A program made the position numbers and the translations under genes. Below the pieces are notes generated by a model, which did no database searches, was not told where the DNA came from, and worked only from the letters and a program-made list of their open reading frames with translations. A stretch of DNA of 64,000 nt from Nitrospira sp. CR1.2 (lineage in GTDB: Bacteria > Nitrospirota > Nitrospiria > Nitrospirales > Nitrospiraceae), in assembly GCA_014055495.1 (NCBI GenBank), contig WIAG01000011.1:1-64000 (forward strand), written 5' to 3'. This document shows, one piece after another, positions 1 to 8,750 of this stretch (positions within the stretch are counted from its first letter, which is position 1; each line of letters begins with the position of its first letter).

Positions 1-14
1 GGAGCAGACAGACC

Positions 15-719
15 ATGATTGCGACTCAACATGTGATGATGCAACTCCAGGCCGGTGGGGAAATGGTGAGGATTCTCGATGACGTGACGCTGGAGATTCC
101 AGACAAGCAGACGGTTGCCATTGTCGGCCCATCCGGGAGCGGCAAATCCACGCTGCTGGGTTTGATCGCGGGGCTTGATCGACCAACCTCCGGAACAATC
201 TGGCTCAACGGTGTTGACATCACGACGCTTGGAGAGAAGGCGATGGCTCGTCTGCGTCTCGCAAGTATCGGGTATATTTTTCAGTCCTTCCATCTCATTC
301 CGACGCTCACGGCGGTGGAGAATGTGTCGATTCCACTCGAACTCGCCGGTGAGATGCGCAGTCGTGAGCGGGCGCGCGACTTGTTGGAGGCCGTCGGTTT
401 AGCGCACCGGATGTCGCATTATCCGGTGCAGTTGTCGGGAGGGGAACAGCAGCGTGTGGCCGTCGCGCGCGCCTTTGCCTGTCGGCCGCCGATTCTGATG
501 GCCGACGAGCCGACCGGAAACCTAGATTCCGCCACCGGCCGGCAGGTGATTGAGCTGATCATGGCGTTACACCGCGATGCGGGAACCACACTGGTCTTGG
601 TGACGCACGATTCAGAGCTGGCCGTCACGATGGAGCGGGTCATCACTATTCGGGACGGCCGGATTGCGTCAGACCGACTGACGGACGGTTCCCACCACCA
701 GTCTCAGTCTCTCTCATAA
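15..719 (+). CDS. ABC transporter ATP-binding protein, LolD/MacB-type
   Basis: This 234-residue ATPase would power an FtsX-type inner-membrane permease that extracts or exports a lipid or lipoprotein substrate. Visible motifs are Walker A GPSGSGKST (residues 38-46), Q-loop Gln90, signature LSGGEQ (140-145) and Walker B ILMADE (160-165), which is a complete functional set. The start ATG lies shortly after a GGAG ribosome-binding site at the window edge. Its stop overlaps the start of the next gene (TAATG), so the two are translationally coupled. The family (LolD, YbbA, MacB) is clear; the substrate is not, because LolD and YbbA cannot be separated by eye. Confidence 0.93.
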   Translation: MIATQHVMMQLQAGGEMVRILDDVTLEIPDKQTVAIVGPSGSGKSTLLGLIAGLDRPTSGTIWLNGVDITTLGEKAMARLRLASIGYIFQSFHLIPTLTAVENVSIPLELAGEMRSRERARDLLEAVGLAHRMSHYPVQLSGGEQQRVAVARAFACRPPILMADEPTGNLDSATGRQVIELIMALHRDAGTTLVLVTHDSELAVTMERVITIRDGRIASDRLTDGSHHQSQSLS

Positions 720-3388
720 TGCCCTTCTGGTTCATCATGGGCTGGCGGGAATTGCGGTCCGCTTGGCGCCACTTCCTCTATTTTCTTGCCTGTATCGCGC
801 TGGGGGTCGGCGCCGTCGTTGGGGTATCCCTCTTTTCGGCGAACGTTGAGCGTGCCGTGCTCAAAGAAGCGCGAGGCTTGCTCGGTGGTGATGTGGAAAT
901 TCGAGTGTCCAGACCACTGGGTGATGCCGGCTTGGCTGTGATCAGGCCGCTCGCGGAACGTGGCATTCTTACCACGCGTGTGAGCGAATTAGTGGCGATG
1001 GTGGCTCGAATCGACCGTGCCGCGGGCGGGGTCGACGTCACGCAGCTGGTTGAATTGAAAGCGGTCGAGCCTGGATATCCGCTCTATGGTGCGGTAAGGA
1101 CGGAGCCGGATCGTCCCCTCACAGCGTTGCTGCATCCCTCGACGAGCGATTGTCGAGAGGCTTGCCACGGCGCCGTCGTGCAAGACGGGCTCTTGATTCG
1201 TCTGGGGCTGGCTGTCGGTGACGTGATCAAGATTGGGCGGGTCTCCTTTGTCATCACGGGCGTCATTCACACCGAGCCCGACCGGATGGCCAATATGTTC
1301 AGTCTGGGGCCGCGGGTGCTGATTTCGCAAGAAGGGCTCGCGGCCGCGAATCTGATCAAGCCCGGCAGTCGCCTGCGCGAGCGACACCTCTTGAAGCTGC
1401 CGGGAAGCATGGCTCCCTCGCCCCTTCTGCATGAGTTGCGGGAGCGTCTGGCCGTTGACTCTGCACGTGTCTCTTCCTATCGGGATGCGCAACCTCAGCT
1501 CAAGCAGTTTCTGGAGCAATTGGCTCGCTATTTGGGACTGGTCGGCCTGACGGCGCTGTTTGTCGGCGGAATCGGTGTGGCACTCTCGATTCAGGCATTC
1601 TTGCGTGAGAAGCTGCACTCCATCGCCATCCTAAAGACGGTGGGGGCGGATAGCCAGACCATCATCGCTTCCTATTTGGGGCAGGCCGTTGGATTGGGCT
1701 TTCTGGGCAGTGCGGCGGGTCTCGCGATCGGTGTTGCACTGCAATCGATGCTCCCGCAGGCCGTTTCCACTGTACTGGCCACTGATGTGCTGCAGCAGAT
1801 TGAGTTTTCGGCTGTGCTCTCACGCTCGGCGTTGGCGCCGCTGGCGAAAGGCGTGGCCTTGGGCATGTTGACCACGTTGTTGTTTAGTCTATGGCCCTTG
1901 CTGACGATTCGTGAAATCAAACCGGCGTCCATTTTCCGGCATGAGGTGGAGGGTGGGCCTGTGCCGGCGGTGTTATGGGGCGCATCGTGGTGGAGGCGAG
2001 CGGTTCGTATGGTCACGGCCGATTCCGTTCGTGCGGCAACGGCGGCCGGCATCGGACTGGGTTTGGCAGGGCTTTCGGTGTGGCAGGCAGGCTCGTTCGC
2101 CATCGGCGGGCTGTTTATCGCCGGTTTAGTGGTGGCGGTGCTGGTGTTGACCCTGTCAGCTCATCTGTTGTTGTGGGCATTGCGTACGATTCCCGTGCCG
2201 CGGGTGCTGTCCGTGCGACAGGCGCTCGGCAATCTTCAGCGTCCCGGGGCGCAGACCCTTGGGGTGATGGTCGCGATCGGCGTCGGGGTGATGGTGATTC
2301 TCGCGATCGGCCTGCTGGAGCATGCCTTGGTGCGGCAGGTGGGCGAGAATCGGCCGTTCGATTCGCCGACGTTTTTCTTTATCGACATTCAGCCGGATCA
2401 AGTGGCTCCGTTCGCCGAGCTGGTTCATCGACGGACCGGCGATTTCGCGCCCGATTTCACGCCGCTGGTTCGTTCTCGCCTGCATGCCATCGAGGGTCGG
2501 ATCCTCACCGTGGACCGCGACTCCGAACAGGATGAGCCGCCGAATCAGTCGCGCGAGGAGAAGCGCAAGAACTGGTATGTGAACCGGGAGTACGTGCTGA
2601 CGTTTCTGGATGACGTGCCTAAGGACAACCGGATCGTGCGCGGCGCGTGGTGGAAGCCAGGACAGACATCTGTGCGACCGCAGGTGTCCGTCGAAGAGGA
2701 AGCCGCGAAAAGTCTCGGGATCGATGTGGGTATGGTCGTGGATCTCAACATCCAGGGCACGATTGTCCAGGCCGAGGTGGGCAGCATTCGAAAAGTCGAA
2801 TGGGGAAATTTTTTGACCAATTTCTATTTGATCATGTCGCCCGGGTCGCTGGATGGCGCACCGATGACCTATGTGGCGACGGTTCGCGTCGCGCCGCAGG
2901 ACGAGGCGGCCTTTCAGTCGGCCGTGGTGGCGGCGTTTCCGAATGTCACCGCCATCAACATCGGCGAAGTGTTGAGTAGTTTCGCCCGCGTGCTCGATCG
3001 CCTCTCGCTGGCCATTCGCGCCGTCGCGGTGTTCTGCCTGCTGGCTGGCGCGTTGGTGATGGCGGCCGCATTGGCCGCGACGCGGTATCGACGACTCTAT
3101 GAGGCGGTGATTTTGAAAGCGCTTGGCGCGACCCGCGGGTTGCTCGCCCGGTCCTTTGCGGCCGAGTATGCGCTGCTGGGTTGTGTGGCGGGCACAATCG
3201 GCGTCGTCCTCGCGAGTGCGTTTTCGTGGGCGATCCTGCGGTATATCTTGGAATTGCCCTGGGCGTTGGAGCCTGAACTGTTGGGCTTCGGCCTGGGCTG
3301 CACCATCCTGCTTACCCTTCTGGTGGGATTTCTCAGTACCTACCGCCTTCTTGGACAACCTCCCTTGAGTGTGCTGCGGCACGAATAA
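719..3388 (+). CDS. FtsX-family ABC transporter permease (YbbP-like, two FtsX units)
   Basis: This 889-residue membrane protein is the partner of the upstream ATPase. An N-terminal membrane segment (about residues 15-35) is followed by a periplasmic MacB_PCD-like domain. A first FtsX core follows (about 265-400), then further membrane segments, a second periplasmic domain, and a second FtsX core at the C-terminus (about 770-880). The double FtsX arrangement and length match the YbbP/COG3127 group of predicted lysophospholipase or lipoprotein-release permeases rather than the shorter LolC/E. It overlaps the ATPase gene by one base. Substrate is not inferable from sequence. Confidence 0.9.
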   Translation: MPFWFIMGWRELRSAWRHFLYFLACIALGVGAVVGVSLFSANVERAVLKEARGLLGGDVEIRVSRPLGDAGLAVIRPLAERGILTTRVSELVAMVARIDRAAGGVDVTQLVELKAVEPGYPLYGAVRTEPDRPLTALLHPSTSDCREACHGAVVQDGLLIRLGLAVGDVIKIGRVSFVITGVIHTEPDRMANMFSLGPRVLISQEGLAAANLIKPGSRLRERHLLKLPGSMAPSPLLHELRERLAVDSARVSSYRDAQPQLKQFLEQLARYLGLVGLTALFVGGIGVALSIQAFLREKLHSIAILKTVGADSQTIIASYLGQAVGLGFLGSAAGLAIGVALQSMLPQAVSTVLATDVLQQIEFSAVLSRSALAPLAKGVALGMLTTLLFSLWPLLTIREIKPASIFRHEVEGGPVPAVLWGASWWRRAVRMVTADSVRAATAAGIGLGLAGLSVWQAGSFAIGGLFIAGLVVAVLVLTLSAHLLLWALRTIPVPRVLSVRQALGNLQRPGAQTLGVMVAIGVGVMVILAIGLLEHALVRQVGENRPFDSPTFFFIDIQPDQVAPFAELVHRRTGDFAPDFTPLVRSRLHAIEGRILTVDRDSEQDEPPNQSREEKRKNWYVNREYVLTFLDDVPKDNRIVRGAWWKPGQTSVRPQVSVEEEAAKSLGIDVGMVVDLNIQGTIVQAEVGSIRKVEWGNFLTNFYLIMSPGSLDGAPMTYVATVRVAPQDEAAFQSAVVAAFPNVTAINIGEVLSSFARVLDRLSLAIRAVAVFCLLAGALVMAAALAATRYRRLYEAVILKALGATRGLLARSFAAEYALLGCVAGTIGVVLASAFSWAILRYILELPWALEPELLGFGLGCTILLTLLVGFLSTYRLLGQPPLSVLRHE

Positions 3389-3412
3389 GGCGAGTCAGCC
3401 GTCGACGCCCGG

Positions 3413-5992
3413 TCAGCTCGTCTTGCGTGCCAGCACCGTGCGAATTGCATCACGGTCGCGTTCGCCAAAACGTACCGCGATGTGCAGCTGCTCAAGGTAC
3501 TGCTCCAGGCTTTTCCCGCCGAGGTCGATCTTGCGCGTGGAAAAGAATTGCCGTACGTCCCGTTCCAGTTCAGGCGTGGAGAGCCCGACAATGCCTCCAC
3601 ACATCCGGCGCAGACCGCTTTTGGGAAACAGTCGATCCATTCGTTCCCAGTTCGTTTTCACAAACTCCCAGGCCTTTTCACGGATGTAGACATTGTGGAG
3701 AAGGCTACTGACAAGGAAGGGCGCATCCTGGGTCCGGACTTCATCGGTCAGGGTCTTGAGCAGCGTTCGCTCCAGCAAGGCGGGATGACGAAAGGCTGCG
3801 AGCGAAAAGAGATAGCGGCGTTCCTCCTGCGGGGTGGTTGCTTCATGGAAGTGTCGGGTGAATTCTTCGTAGCGCGCCTCGTCTCCCGTGAATGCCAAAA
3901 TGGAGACCAGCGCGGGAATGACGTTGGGGTCAATGGGCCTGCCTTGAGTTTGCAGGGCATGGTAGGCCTCGGCTGCCTGGGCCTGAACGGTTTCGTCGCG
4001 TCCCAGGGTACCGAGCGCGCGTATGATATCGCCGCGCAATTCCCTGACCAGTTCACGTTCATCGGCGCGCGGTGCCCATCCAAGATCGGCGAACGTTGAA
4101 GTGAGACGGTTCCGTACAAGCGCCGCCAACAGCGGGCGGTCTTCCTCGGCGAGCATCTGGTGCAGGGTGGAAAACGATCCCAACATCACGGCCCAGACAT
4201 GCGGATCGCGCTCTCCGTGAACATGTTCGGTGAGGGCCAGGTAGTCTGCGGGGGCTACCATGCCGGCGACGGTGGAGGCCCAGGTGTCGTTGAGGAGATT
4301 GAATCGCTCGACCGGATCTAGCCTGTCCAGGCCCCGCGTCTGCAAGCCGGCCAGCAAGTCCGTGCTATAGCGGACGCGGTAAAATCCATGCCCGCCTTCA
4401 TTGGCCAGGATCGACGTCCAATCGTGCGGCAAGGGGATACGTCTCTCCAGCTCGCCGAGCAGCACGCGTCGGGTTTCAACTCCTTGTTTCGTGACAATGC
4501 GGAGTTGGACCGGAACCTTCCAGTGGGGCGTGGCCGATGGTGAGGCCGTCGTCGGACCATCCTTGGCATAGGTAAACCTCTGTTGCCTGAGGGTGAGCGT
4601 CGAGGGTGTGTCCACGCTCAGCGAAAGCAACGGATAGCCGGGGGAAAAAATCCATTCGTTCATGAGTGCCGGAACATCCTGCTTCGATGCGTGCCCAAGG
4701 GACACCCAGAGATCGGTGGTTTCGGCATTGGCATAGGCATGCGCCGTGAGATAGTGACGAACACCGTCGCGGAAGACCGTTGGTCCGAGATGTTGCTCCA
4801 GCATGCGCAATACCGAGGCGCCCTTCTCATAGGTCAACACGTCGAACATGGCCTCGGCTTCTTTGGGGGCACGTACGGGAAACTCAATCGGCCTGGTGCT
4901 GAGAAGGCCATCCACCGACAAGGCGGCGGCGCGTGCGATGCCGAAGGCCGTCCAGCGTTCCCATTGCGGCTTCCAGGCGTCGACGACGAGCATTTCCATA
5001 AACGTGGCAAAGGCTTCGTTCAGCCACAGGCCGTTCCACCACGCCATCGTGACCAGGTCTCCGAACCACATATGGGCGTTCTCGTGCGCCACGACATCGG
5101 CTACGCGCCCCTGCTCGGCGTGTGTGGCGGTTCGCTGGTCGAGGAGCAAGGCCGTCTCTCGAAAAGTGATCGCGCCCAGATTCTCCATGGCACCGGAAGC
5201 GAAATCCGGAATGGCGATCAGATCCAATTTGTCCCCTGGATAGGGAATGCCGTAGTAGTCGGCCAGAAAGTTGAGCGAATAGACCGCGATCTCGTGGCCA
5301 AAGGCGGTGAGGTGTTGTTTGCCCGGCACGGACCACAGCCGGACCGGGGTCTGTTGGGCCATGATCGGTGGAGTCGCCACCAGTTCTCCGACGATGAACG
5401 CAACCAGATAGGTCGACATCGTGATTGATTCCGCAAAGCGGACCACGCGTTTGCCCTGTTCCTGTCGATCCTCGATGACTCGCGAATTCGAAATGGCCGT
5501 CAGTGACGGATCGATCACCAACGTGACGGCGAAGATGGCTTTGAATTGCGGTTCATCCCAACAAGGAAAGGCTCGCCGCGCGTCGGTGGCCTCAAATTGT
5601 GTTGCTGCTATGGTATGGAGGACGCCATGGCTATCCTTGTAGCTGCTGCGATAGAACCCGCGGAGTTTGTCGTTCAAGGTCCCGCGAAAGGCGAGGTGCA
5701 ACGTCCAGACGCCGACCGGAATCACTTGTGGAAAGCTGATACGGCATCGCTGATGTTCGTCGTCCATCTGGACGGTTCCGGTTTTGGGCTGTTGTCCTTC
5801 CGCGGACACCATCGCTGAGGAAATCTCCAGCTCTGATGCGTTCAGCAGGATGTCTGACGTCGGTTCGGTCACCGACAAGGTGACGATCTCATGGCCGATG
5901 AAGGAGTGGGCTGTGAGATCGGGTTCGATTTGCAGATCGTAGTGAGTCGGTCGGATGTGGTGCGGGAGTCGATAGGGATCTGGTCTGGTCAT
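3413..5992 (-). CDS. M1-family zinc aminopeptidase (aminopeptidase N / ERAP type)
   Basis: This 859-residue metallopeptidase removes N-terminal amino acids from peptides. From the chosen start, GAMEN (267-271) is the exopeptidase substrate-binding motif, and HENAH (303-307) with Glu326 in NEAF gives the complete HEXXH-x18-E zinc site. The C-terminal half looks like the helical ERAP1_C domain. I chose the ATG at 5992 because the family N-terminus (RPTHYDL) begins just after it and GGGGA lies upstream. An in-frame ATG at 6190, overlapping the rpiA stop, would add 66 residues unlike the family. No signal peptide is seen, so it is probably cytoplasmic. It is the last gene of the pgi-pgl-glk-rpiA string. 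Confidence 0.95.
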   Translation of the reverse strand: MTRPDPYRLPHHIRPTHYDLQIEPDLTAHSFIGHEIVTLSVTEPTSDILLNASELEISSAMVSAEGQQPKTGTVQMDDEHQRCRISFPQVIPVGVWTLHLAFRGTLNDKLRGFYRSSYKDSHGVLHTIAATQFEATDARRAFPCWDEPQFKAIFAVTLVIDPSLTAISNSRVIEDRQEQGKRVVRFAESITMSTYLVAFIVGELVATPPIMAQQTPVRLWSVPGKQHLTAFGHEIAVYSLNFLADYYGIPYPGDKLDLIAIPDFASGAMENLGAITFRETALLLDQRTATHAEQGRVADVVAHENAHMWFGDLVTMAWWNGLWLNEAFATFMEMLVVDAWKPQWERWTAFGIARAAALSVDGLLSTRPIEFPVRAPKEAEAMFDVLTYEKGASVLRMLEQHLGPTVFRDGVRHYLTAHAYANAETTDLWVSLGHASKQDVPALMNEWIFSPGYPLLSLSVDTPSTLTLRQQRFTYAKDGPTTASPSATPHWKVPVQLRIVTKQGVETRRVLLGELERRIPLPHDWTSILANEGGHGFYRVRYSTDLLAGLQTRGLDRLDPVERFNLLNDTWASTVAGMVAPADYLALTEHVHGERDPHVWAVMLGSFSTLHQMLAEEDRPLLAALVRNRLTSTFADLGWAPRADERELVRELRGDIIRALGTLGRDETVQAQAAEAYHALQTQGRPIDPNVIPALVSILAFTGDEARYEEFTRHFHEATTPQEERRYLFSLAAFRHPALLERTLLKTLTDEVRTQDAPFLVSSLLHNVYIREKAWEFVKTNWERMDRLFPKSGLRRMCGGIVGLSTPELERDVRQFFSTRKIDLGGKSLEQYLEQLHIAVRFGERDRDAIRTVLARKTS

Positions 5993-6186
5993 AGATGACG
6001 TCCCCAAGTTAGTCGTGGAATCTTGTTGGGTGTGAGGTGGAGTGGACGCACTCCACGCCGCGCGGGCGAAGAGCAGCCATGAGGCGCTTTGCCAGGTCCC
6101 GATCCAGAGGATCGCGTCGGCAGTGGCGCGAGCGACCAATCGTGCCGTCTGCCGGCGTGTGATCGGACGACCAACTGATCCTTCGG

Positions 6187-6888
6187 TCATCGCGGTGTGG
6201 CATGGGTGACGTCGACACCCTGCGCCTGGCCGACGATCAGAATACTGGTCCGGCCGATGAACAGTCCGGTTTCGACGATGCCGGGGATCTGATTTAATTC
6301 GATCTCCAGCGTGGCCGGGTCGTCGATCTCGGGCATGTGGAGATCGAGGATCACATGGCCGGCCTCGGTTTGAAATACGGTCCCATCACGTTCGCGCAGC
6401 ACGGCCTTGCCGCCGGAGACCTGTTCGATATTGCGAGCGGTGCTGCCCCATCCGAACGGGACAACTTCGATCGGCAGCGGGAAGCTTCCTCCGAGTCCCG
6501 GTACGAGCTTCGTGTGATCGACCATGACGATGAATTGCTTCGCCGCCGCGGCCACAATTTTTTCCTTGAGCAGCGCCCCGCCACCACCTTTCACGAGGTT
6601 CAATTTTGGGTCGACTTGGTCGGCCCCGTCGATGGCGATATCGATCATCCAGGCATTGTCGGACTCGATGAGGGGAATGCCGGATTGTCGTGCCAGCGCG
6701 GCGGTGTCGTGGGAGGTCGGGACGGCCTGAATCTTGAGCCCGGCCCTGACACGCTCGCCCAGGGCCAGAATCAAATGCTTCGAGGTTGTGCCGGTACCCA
6801 GTCCGACAACCATACCGTCACGCACAAATTCGGTTGCCTTCAGGGCGGCTTGTCGTTTCTCAGAATCGAGATCGTATGATGGTGTCAT
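6187..6888 (-). CDS. rpiA: ribose-5-phosphate isomerase A
   Basis: It interconverts ribose-5-phosphate and ribulose-5-phosphate in the non-oxidative pentose phosphate pathway. The 233-residue length is typical. Visible motifs are the phosphate-binding GLGTGTTSKH (about 29-38), DGAD (87-90) and KGGGG (100-104), which form the RpiA active site. The start overlaps the glk stop by four bases (ATGA), so translation is coupled. It sits with pgi, pgl and glk on the same strand; rpe lies elsewhere in the window at 45.5 kb. Confidence 0.97.
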   Translation of the reverse strand: MTPSYDLDSEKRQAALKATEFVRDGMVVGLGTGTTSKHLILALGERVRAGLKIQAVPTSHDTAALARQSGIPLIESDNAWMIDIAIDGADQVDPKLNLVKGGGGALLKEKIVAAAAKQFIVMVDHTKLVPGLGGSFPLPIEVVPFGWGSTARNIEQVSGGKAVLRERDGTVFQTEAGHVILDLHMPEIDDPATLEIELNQIPGIVETGLFIGRTSILIVGQAQGVDVTHATPR

Positions 6889-7970
6889 GATGAGTGTGAT
6901 GAGGTCAGTTGAGCCGCCATGGAGGCGGCGCCAAGTAGGGCCGTTTTGTCGTTCATGACGATCTTCACGGGAATCTGGGTCATCATCCGCTTGTAACGCC
7001 CTTTGTTCGTGAAGCCGCGCATAAACGAACCATCCTGCAGTTTGGTGAGTAATTTGGGTGCGATGCCTCCGGCGACGTAGACGCCGTCCAACGTCAGGGC
7101 CTTCAGTGCCAGGTTGCCCGCCTCTGCGCCGTAAATGGTCGCGAATAAATCCAGCGCCTGCTTGGCGATCTCGGCTTGGCCCTTCAGTCCTGCTTCGGCA
7201 ATCTCCGCGGCCGGGTTGCCGACCTTGATCTTTTCCGCCAGCCAGGTCGGCTCATTTTTCTTGGTGTCGCGGAGATATTCATACACGGCGTGGAGGCCTG
7301 GGCCTGACACGATCCGTTCGTAGCTGACATGCAGGTAACTGCCGCGGAGATGCCGCAGCAACTCAATCTCCGTGTCGCTATTGGGTGCGAAGTCCGTGTG
7401 CCCACCTTCGGAGGGCATGGGGCGATAGCGGGTGCCGTCCCAGTACAGGATACATTCTCCGAGGCCGGTTCCGGCTGCGATGAGGGCCAGGGCTTGCTTC
7501 TTTCTTGGCGGCGTTCCGGCGTTCAGTACGACGAGTTCATCCTGCGTGAGGAGCAGGATGCCATGTGCCGTGGCTTCGAGATCATTAAGAAGTCGCACGT
7601 GGGGAATGGCGAATCGCTCGGCGAGCGTGGCTCCCTCAATGATCCACGGTAGATTCGTGGTGCGACAGCGATTGTCGATGACCGGACCCGCCACGCCGAA
7701 GCACGCGGCGGTCACACGGATCGGTTCGGGAGCCGCTTTAACGGCGTCCGTATCTCCTTCCGGAGCCGCATCACCTGACACTCGTTCCTGGTCGCCCTCA
7801 ATCTCCGGCTTGGCAAGTGGCGTGCTCAGGAATTCTTCGACGATGTCTTCTAAATTTTTGTAGTCCGCGCTGTGGAAACTGTCTTTGCGGACCGGTTCGA
7901 CACGTCCGTTTGTCCACTCGTAGAGGGCCAAATTCGTTTTTGTGCCGCCGATATCACCTGCCAGAATCAT
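6885..7970 (-). CDS. glk: glucokinase (ROK-independent Glk family)
   Basis: It phosphorylates glucose with ATP to glucose-6-phosphate. The start at 7970 gives GDIGGTKTNLALYEW (about 5-19), the ATP-phosphate site, directly at the N-terminus and has a clear AGAGGA ribosome-binding site. A GTGLGE motif lies mid-protein. At 361 residues it is slightly longer than E. coli Glk, because an acidic low-complexity stretch is inserted after about residue 55. It overlaps the pgl stop by four bases (ATGA) and the rpiA start in the same way. It may serve to return glucose from storage polysaccharide to central metabolism; that role is inference from the neighbours. Confidence 0.94.
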   Translation of the reverse strand: MILAGDIGGTKTNLALYEWTNGRVEPVRKDSFHSADYKNLEDIVEEFLSTPLAKPEIEGDQERVSGDAAPEGDTDAVKAAPEPIRVTAACFGVAGPVIDNRCRTTNLPWIIEGATLAERFAIPHVRLLNDLEATAHGILLLTQDELVVLNAGTPPRKKQALALIAAGTGLGECILYWDGTRYRPMPSEGGHTDFAPNSDTEIELLRHLRGSYLHVSYERIVSGPGLHAVYEYLRDTKKNEPTWLAEKIKVGNPAAEIAEAGLKGQAEIAKQALDLFATIYGAEAGNLALKALTLDGVYVAGGIAPKLLTKLQDGSFMRGFTNKGRYKRMMTQIPVKIVMNDKTALLGAASMAAQLTSSHSS

Positions 7971-8749
7971 GGATCCTCTTTCGATGTCGAAGGTGGTGGT
8001 GTCGTGGTCAATTCGGATGCTGCGGCGCGGTCGAGATACCACAACAGCCGTCCGTGCTCAGGCCGAACCATTGCCGCCGGATAGGGGCTTGGCTCGCCGG
8101 CGCTGTTCTCTAGGATGCGTTGAACGACCCCTGCCTTGTTATGCCCCGTGACGAGAAACAGTATCACACTCGCATGATTGATCACACCTAGCGTGATGGT
8201 GATGCGCGACCGAGTTCCCTGTGGAGCGTACCCCGGGACCACCCAACGGGTCGATTCGCCCAACGCCGGAGTACCGGGGAACAGCGAGGCGGTGTGGCCA
8301 TCGTCACCCATCCCTAACAGGATAAGGTCGAACATCGGCCATTGCCCCTCCGGTCCGGCGGTCAGACGACGAAGCAGCGTCTCGTAACGAATCGCAGCTG
8401 CATCCGGCGGATCTTCGCCCCGTATGCGGTGGATCGAGGAATGGGGGATGTGTAACGGGGCGAACAACATCGCCTGGGCAAGGCCAAAATTGCTGTCAGG
8501 GTGCTCAGCGGGAACGCAGCGCTCGTCTCCGAAGAAAAAATGGACCTTCGCCCAGTCCAATCGTTGCGCGATGTGAGGACTCGCGAGGGTGGCGTAGAGT
8601 GCGTTCGGCGTCGATCCGCCGGAGAGCGCCACAAGAAAACGGCTGCGCTTGGCGATCGCGCGCCGTCCCACCTGCAGAAAAAGGTGTGCCGCGGCCTGCA
8701 CTAGTTCCTGCGCGTCTGCGAAGGTATGCAGTTCCGGTGCGGGCGGCAT
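7967..8749 (-). CDS. pgl: 6-phosphogluconolactonase (DevB/SOL family)
   Basis: It hydrolyses 6-phosphogluconolactone to 6-phosphogluconate, the second step of the oxidative pentose phosphate pathway. Family motifs visible are LSGGSTPNALYATLA near residue 40 and FFGDERCVPAEHPDSN near residue 75, with LGMGDDGHTASLFPG in the middle. I chose the ATG at 8749 (MPPAPELHTF), one base after the pgi stop, giving 260 residues. An upstream in-frame ATG at 8842 would bury 93 bases in pgi and adds non-family sequence. Its stop overlaps glk by four bases. Confidence 0.95.
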   Translation of the reverse strand: MPPAPELHTFADAQELVQAAAHLFLQVGRRAIAKRSRFLVALSGGSTPNALYATLASPHIAQRLDWAKVHFFFGDERCVPAEHPDSNFGLAQAMLFAPLHIPHSSIHRIRGEDPPDAAAIRYETLLRRLTAGPEGQWPMFDLILLGMGDDGHTASLFPGTPALGESTRWVVPGYAPQGTRSRITITLGVINHASVILFLVTGHNKAGVVQRILENSAGEPSPYPAAMVRPEHGRLLWYLDRAAASELTTTPPPSTSKEDP

Positions 8750-8750
8750 G

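Noticed and set aside
2156-3382. 408-codon open frame on the minus strand
   Set aside because: Antisense to the FtsX permease; composition is that of a GC-rich shadow frame rich in Arg, His and Gln.
4583-5428. 281-codon open frame on the plus strand
   Set aside because: It lies wholly antisense to the M1 aminopeptidase, whose motifs are intact, and shows no domain.
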